From CAYYJV01 sp964486395 (GTDB taxonomy: Bacteria > Patescibacteriota > Minisyncoccia > Minisyncoccales > MHMH01), in NCBI GenBank assembly GCA_964486395.1, contig CAZALP010000013.1, positions 1 through 14,142 of the forward strand: a stretch of 14,142 bases of DNA, given 5' to 3'. The position numbers were made by a program, and so were the translations under genes. The notes under the pieces were generated by a model. It ran no database searches. It had not been told where the DNA came from and saw nothing but the letters and a program-made list of their open reading frames with translations. Below, in pieces: positions 11,605-14,142 of the stretch. Position 1 is the stretch's first letter. Every line of letters begins with the position of its first letter.

Positions 11605-11808
11605 ATGGCGCATACATTGACATTAAACAATAACCTATTAAAATATATGTCTAAGCTCCTCGGTATTACTTCAAAAAAGTTGGCAAAAATTTTAAAGACC
11701 CTTGGCTTCCAATTAGACCACGCCGCTAGAAGCCATTTTATTTTTAGCCGGTATCCTACCTTTAGATATCCTACCTTTAAGATAGGATATTCTTTGCCAG
11801 TTTTATGA
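11605..11808 (+). CDS. HicA-like toxin remnant with a repeat-made C-terminus
   Basis: Up to 67 residues, or 53 from the internal ATG at 11647. The segment SKKLAKILKTLGFQLDHAARSHFIFS resembles the HicA mRNA-interferase core: a helix with KxLxxxGF, then (G)SH with the candidate catalytic His. The family has G-S-H; here it is R-S-H. The expected further strands and final helix are replaced by YPTFRYPTFKIGY, which is encoded by two 15-bp direct repeats at 11752-11782, so the domain appears truncated. No hicB antitoxin follows. It lies 11 bp after tRNA-Arg and may be co-transcribed. It could be a decayed toxin or a chance frame. Confidence 0.4.
   Translation: MAHTLTLNNNLLKYMSKLLGITSKKLAKILKTLGFQLDHAARSHFIFSRYPTFRYPTFKIGYSLPVL
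11752..11789. repeat. 15-bp direct repeat plus inverted copy
   Basis: TATCCTACCTTTAGA (11752-11766) is followed at once by TATCCTACCTTTAAGA (11767-11782) and then by TAGGATA (11783-11789), an inverted copy of the first seven bases of the unit. The last part can form a 7-bp hairpin. Confidence 0.8.
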
Positions 11809-11823
11809 TTGTTTAATGGGCGG

Positions 11824-11839
11824 GGTTTCACGGGAAACA
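11824..11839. other. Second parS-like site, overlapping the pilin promoter
   Basis: These 16 bp match TGTTTCACGTGAAACA at 14 of 16 positions; the first base is G and the core T is G, giving CACGGG. The -35 box of the pilin promoter (11826-11831) lies inside it. It is weaker than the site at 9790 because the CACGTG core is broken. Confidence 0.35.
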
Positions 11840-11854
11840 TAAATTTGCTATAAT
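11826..11854 (+). promoter_or_regulatory. Promoter giving a leaderless pilin mRNA
   Basis: TTTCAC (11826-11831), 17-nt spacer, TGC-TATAAT with a perfect -10 at 11849-11854. The ATG at 11861 is where transcription should start, so the mRNA would have no leader. No Shine-Dalgarno is present, which agrees. Confidence 0.7.
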
Positions 11855-11860
11855 GAAGAT

Positions 11861-12253
11861 ATGAAAAGAGTATTCCTAATCAGTTTTTTGCTGCTGCTTT
11901 TAACGCCGTATTTTATTTCTGCCGCCGGACCACTAGTTCCCTGCGGCCCGGGAACGGATAAACCCGACTGTCAATTCTGCGATTTTTTTGTGCTTATAAA
12001 CAACGTTTTGAAATTTGCCTTGGAAATCATCGGCTTTGTCGCCGTGGTAATGGCCATAGTCGGGGGAATATTTTTCTTTTTCGCCGGCGCCAACCCGGAT
12101 GCCTTGAGACAAGCCAAAAGAATCATTCTTTCTGTGGTCATTGGTGTGGTGATTATCTTATCGTCTTGGGCAGTCGTTAATACGATTTTTAACTACTCTG
12201 GCATTATTGAAATGCAAGGCTGGCAATGGTGGAACATCCAATGCGCATATTAA
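11861..12253 (+). CDS. VirB2/TrbC-like pilin-type membrane protein
   Basis: Protein of 130 residues. Residues 1-22 are a signal peptide (MKRVFLISFLLLLLTPYFISAA). The short mature N-terminus carries PCGPGTDKPDCQFCDFF with Cys28, Cys37 and Cys40, a pattern common in the CPR version of the family. Two membrane segments follow (about 45-75 and 86-110), separated by a short polar loop with GANPDALRQAKR. This matches the VirB2/TrbC pilin layout. The last residues are WWNIQCAY with Cys128. Family members form the pilus of type IV secretion or conjugation systems; in CPR they often occur alone, as here, so a role in an attachment or uptake pilus is only inferred. It is transcribed from a leaderless promoter and followed by tRNA-Lys after 5 bp. 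Confidence 0.8.
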   Translation: MKRVFLISFLLLLLTPYFISAAGPLVPCGPGTDKPDCQFCDFFVLINNVLKFALEIIGFVAVVMAIVGGIFFFFAGANPDALRQAKRIILSVVIGVVIILSSWAVVNTIFNYSGIIEMQGWQWWNIQCAY

Positions 12254-12258
12254 TTCTT

Positions 12259-12331
12259 GCCCCCATAGCTCAATTGGAAGAGCAGTTGCCTCTTAAGCAA
12301 TTGGTTCTAGGTTCGAGTCCTAGTGGGGGCA
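12259..12331 (+). tRNA. tRNA-Lys (anticodon CTT)
   Basis: Acceptor GCCCCCA/TGGGGGC, D stem GCTC/GAGC with GG in the loop, anticodon stem GTTGC/GCAAT with loop CTCTTAA, T stem CTAGG/CCTAG with the normal loop TTCGAGT, discriminator A, no encoded CCA. It starts 5 bp after the pilin stop and shares its transcript. Its last 20 bases are repeated 131 bp downstream. Confidence 0.95.
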
Positions 12332-12342
12332 TATGAAAATTT

Positions 12343-12367
12343 TAGGCACCGAAGGTGCCTATAAATT
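12343..12367 (+). terminator. Intrinsic terminator after tRNA-Lys
   Basis: TAGGCACC (12343-12350), loop GAA, GGTGCCTA (12354-12361): a perfect 8-bp stem, followed by TAAATTTTT. It closes the pilin-tRNA-Lys unit. Confidence 0.7.
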
Positions 12368-12400
12368 TTTATCTGCTCTCGCTGTGGCGAAAATCTTGCT

Positions 12401-12436
12401 CCCGAATTCCAAGCGAAGCGAGGGAATGTCTTCGGG
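12401..12436. repeat. Hairpin inside the segment between tRNA-Lys and its partial copy
   Basis: CCCGAATTCC (12401-12410) pairs with GGGAAT (12422-12427) and TTCGGG (12431-12436), with a GTC bulge. The loop contains AAGCGAAGCGA. The 200 bp from 12332 to 12531 contain this hairpin, the terminator, the partial tRNA copy and the glycosyltransferase promoter, and no gene. Confidence 0.5.
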
Positions 12437-12442
12437 CAACTC

Positions 12443-12462
12443 TTCAAGTCCTAGTGGGGGCA
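12443..12462 (+). repeat. Duplicated 3' end of tRNA-Lys (attachment-site-like)
   Basis: These 20 bases match the last 20 of tRNA-Lys (12312-12331) at 19 positions; the single change is G to A in the T loop. The 5' half of the T stem and everything before it is not duplicated. Such partial tRNA 3' copies are the footprint left by integrases that use tRNA genes, but only 111 bp lie between the copies. Confidence 0.75.
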
Positions 12463-12494
12463 CAGCTTCCTCGCCATAATGGTGGGGATAAATT

Positions 12495-12522
12495 TTGTAA
12501 ATTTCTTTTTTTGTTGTACAAT
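12495..12522 (+). promoter_or_regulatory. Glycosyltransferase promoter, nearly leaderless
   Basis: TTGTAA (12495-12500), 16-nt spacer, TACAAT (12517-12522). The predicted start near 12529 leaves about 3 nt before the ATG at 12532. No Shine-Dalgarno is present. Confidence 0.5.
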
Positions 12523-12531
12523 GTAAAAAAT

Positions 12532-13827
12532 ATGTTGCCGAAAGTCAGAGTTTATCCCAAAAAGATAGAGGCCTATCAAAATTTCATAAGCCAAAAACAA
12601 TTAAGAGAAATAAAAAGTTTGGCTGAAGAATTGAAAGGGCTGAAAGTAAACATGGTAAACTCCACGCCCCGAGGCGGAGGAGTAGCTGAAATTCTTAAAA
12701 GCTTGGTTCCCTTAATGAAGGGGCTCGGTCTGAAAGCCATGTGGTATACTATTCCCGGACGGGAAGATTTTTTCGAAATAACGAAAAAAATGCACAACGC
12801 CCTCCAAGGGGAAAAATACGAATTCCCCTTCGCCCACAGAAAAAGGTATCTTGCTCACATGGAAAGATCGGCGGAAATAATGCAGGATATGCGAGCCGAC
12901 GTTTGGGTCATCCATGATCCGCAGCCGGCCGGAGTTATTCAATTTCTGCCTCGCTTTTATCCGGCAATATGCCGGCTTCATATCGACTTAACTTCTCCCA
13001 ACCACGAAGTATGGGATTTTGTGTCTGGGTACCTGGCAATGTATGACAAAGTGGTGGTAAGTTCAAAGGAGTTCGTCAAGCCGGAGATTAAAAACAAAAA
13101 AGTGATTTTCCCTCCGGCTATCGACCCCCTGCTTCCCAAAAATGAACCCCTGTCGCTTAATATCGCGAAAAGAATCATTGAAAATTTCGGGATAAACCCC
13201 AGAAGGCCTTTAGTCACCCAGGTTTCGAGGTTTGACCCCTGGAAAGATCCCCTGGGGGTAATTAAAGCTTACAAAATTGCCAAAAAGAAAATTCCCAATT
13301 TGCAGCTGGCCATGGTGGGATTTTTCATGGCTCAAGACGACCCCGAAGCCGTGAGAGTGTTTAACATGGTCAAAAAAGAGGCGGAAAAAGATCAAGACAT
13401 TTTCCTTTTCGCCGATCTGAATATGTTGGGAAGTATGAGGGTTTCCACTTTTGTCAACGCCATCCAGGTGGCCTCCGACGTCATCGTGCAAAAATCCATA
13501 GCTGAAGGATTTGGGCTCACCGTTTGTGAAGCTATGTGGAAAGGCAAACCGGTCATCGGGGGAAACGTAGGCGGAATTAAAATACAAATTGAGGATGGAA
13601 AAAATGGCTTCTTGGTTGCCAATTACCGGGAAACTGCCAAAAGAATAGTCCAGCTGTTGCAAAACCCTGAACTTAATAAAAAAATGGGGCAAATGGCCCG
13701 TTTGCAAGTCAAAAGAAATTTTCTGATACCCCGGCTCCTAAGAGATTACTTGAAAGTCTTCAGAGAATTAACATTAAAGTATCCTCGCAAAAAAAGAACG
13801 CGGGGAAACTCAAAAATAATGTACTAA
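12532..13827 (+). CDS. GT4-family glycosyltransferase, trehalose synthase (TreT) type
   Basis: Protein of 431 residues from the ATG at 12532. The frame is open further upstream to 12355, but that part crosses the terminator and the tRNA copy and is not coding. The N-terminal Rossmann half carries VNSTPRGGGVAEILKSLVPLM (42-62, glycine loop for the acceptor) and HDPQPAGVI (128-136). The C-terminal half has the donor-binding VSRFDPWKD (231-239) and the GT4 EX7E motif EGFGLTVCE (Glu325, Glu333), followed by GKPVIGGNVGGI. The VNST.GGGVAEIL and HNALQG features fit TreT, which joins glucose from an NDP-glucose to glucose to make trehalose, a stress-protecting sugar. The substrate is inferred from resemblance; another glucosyl transfer is possible. 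rpsO follows after 4 bp. Confidence 0.85.
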   Translation: MLPKVRVYPKKIEAYQNFISQKQLREIKSLAEELKGLKVNMVNSTPRGGGVAEILKSLVPLMKGLGLKAMWYTIPGREDFFEITKKMHNALQGEKYEFPFAHRKRYLAHMERSAEIMQDMRADVWVIHDPQPAGVIQFLPRFYPAICRLHIDLTSPNHEVWDFVSGYLAMYDKVVVSSKEFVKPEIKNKKVIFPPAIDPLLPKNEPLSLNIAKRIIENFGINPRRPLVTQVSRFDPWKDPLGVIKAYKIAKKKIPNLQLAMVGFFMAQDDPEAVRVFNMVKKEAEKDQDIFLFADLNMLGSMRVSTFVNAIQVASDVIVQKSIAEGFGLTVCEAMWKGKPVIGGNVGGIKIQIEDGKNGFLVANYRETAKRIVQLLQNPELNKKMGQMARLQVKRNFLIPRLLRDYLKVFRELTLKYPRKKRTRGNSKIMY

Positions 13828-13831
13828 AAAT

Positions 13832-14098
13832 ATGCTAAAACCAGAAGAAAAACTAAAAATAATAGAAAAATATAAACTGCACGGAGCTGACACCGGCTCT
13901 CCGGAGGTGCAGATCGCCTTATTGACAGAAGAAATCAAAAGGCTTTTGTTGCACTTGAAAAAGCACAAAAAAGACGTTCATTCCAGAAAAGGGCTTTTGA
14001 AAATAGTAGCCAAGAGAAAAAAATTACTAGGCTATCTCAAAGAAGAAAGCACAAGGAGGTATAATAATGTAATAAAAAAAGTCGGCCTTAAGCACTAA
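13832..14098 (+). CDS. rpsO: 30S ribosomal protein S15
   Basis: Protein of 88 residues, the normal length. The signature HGADTGSPEVQIALLTEEIKRL and the 16S-binding HLKKHKKDVHSRKGLLKIVAKRKKLLGYLK are intact. S15 binds the central domain of 16S rRNA early in 30S assembly. It starts 4 bp after the glycosyltransferase stop, without a Shine-Dalgarno, and is probably translated from the same message. In many bacteria pnp follows; the 44 bp left in this window show no start of it and nothing else recognisable. Confidence 0.97.
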   Translation: MLKPEEKLKIIEKYKLHGADTGSPEVQIALLTEEIKRLLLHLKKHKKDVHSRKGLLKIVAKRKKLLGYLKEESTRRYNNVIKKVGLKH

Positions 14099-14142
14099 AT
14101 TATCAATGTTCAATAACCAATTAGTCCACTGTTCGCACGCAG

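Noticed and set aside
11505..11840. 111-residue minus-strand open frame.
   Set aside because: It covers the whole tRNA-Arg gene on the opposite strand, and the HicA-like frame and repeats explain the rest.
12355..12531. N-terminal extension of the glycosyltransferase frame (59 extra residues from an ATG at 12355).
   Set aside because: It runs through the terminator arm, a hairpin and the partial tRNA-Lys copy, and the TreT similarity starts only after 12532, where a promoter is also well placed.

Overview
The window looks like a chromosomal piece of a Candidate Phyla Radiation bacterium (Patescibacteria, most likely Parcubacteria-like). The reasons are the moderate-to-low GC, weak or absent Shine-Dalgarno sequences before most genes, several small membrane-anchored proteins of types common in that group (DUF5666-like, tandem Ig/FN3-like, VirB2-like pilin), a TreT-like glycosyltransferase, and tRNA genes without encoded CCA next to a CCA-adding enzyme. 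TGA is used as a normal stop. The lineage is inferred from gene style; no marker was aligned.

Layout. 1-1390: a divergent pair, a clipped secreted or membrane protein (minus) and a caspase/legumain-like anchored protein (plus) with a consensus promoter. 1393-6654 (minus): DUF5666-like protein, clpP, a trigger-factor fragment lacking its ribosome-binding domain, a K+-independent membrane pyrophosphatase (hppA) and nusA, with a terminator-like hairpin just before the nusA start codon. 6655-7530: largely non-coding; it holds a compact folded element and a roughly 300-nt GC-rich folded transcription unit (plus) with its own extended -10 promoter and intrinsic terminator. I could not match this RNA to a known class. 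7528-8734 (minus): a two-domain Ig/FN3-like surface protein, a small conserved hypothetical and tRNA-Ala(CGC). 8735-9715: a PaaX/Cas2-like gene flanked on both sides by short tandem repeats, one array running into a 100-N assembly gap. 9716-11423 (minus): cca and tRNA-Pro(CGG). 11484-14098 (plus): tRNA-Arg(TCG), a HicA-like remnant, a VirB2/TrbC-like pilin, tRNA-Lys(CTT) with a duplicated 3' end, a TreT-like glycosyltransferase and rpsO.

How it fits together. Core protein quality control (clpP, tig fragment), transcription (nusA), energy conservation (hppA), tRNA maturation (cca plus four CCA-less tRNAs) and translation (rpsO) are interleaved with surface proteins and repeat-rich spacers. Two near-matches to the bacterial parS centromere site (about 9790 and 11824) suggest the region may lie in the ParB-loaded part of the chromosome. 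The strongest candidates for something undescribed are the folded RNA at 6954-7262, the Cas2-like gene with its two repeat arrays, and a coupled A18/G55 change in the elbow of two of the four tRNAs.
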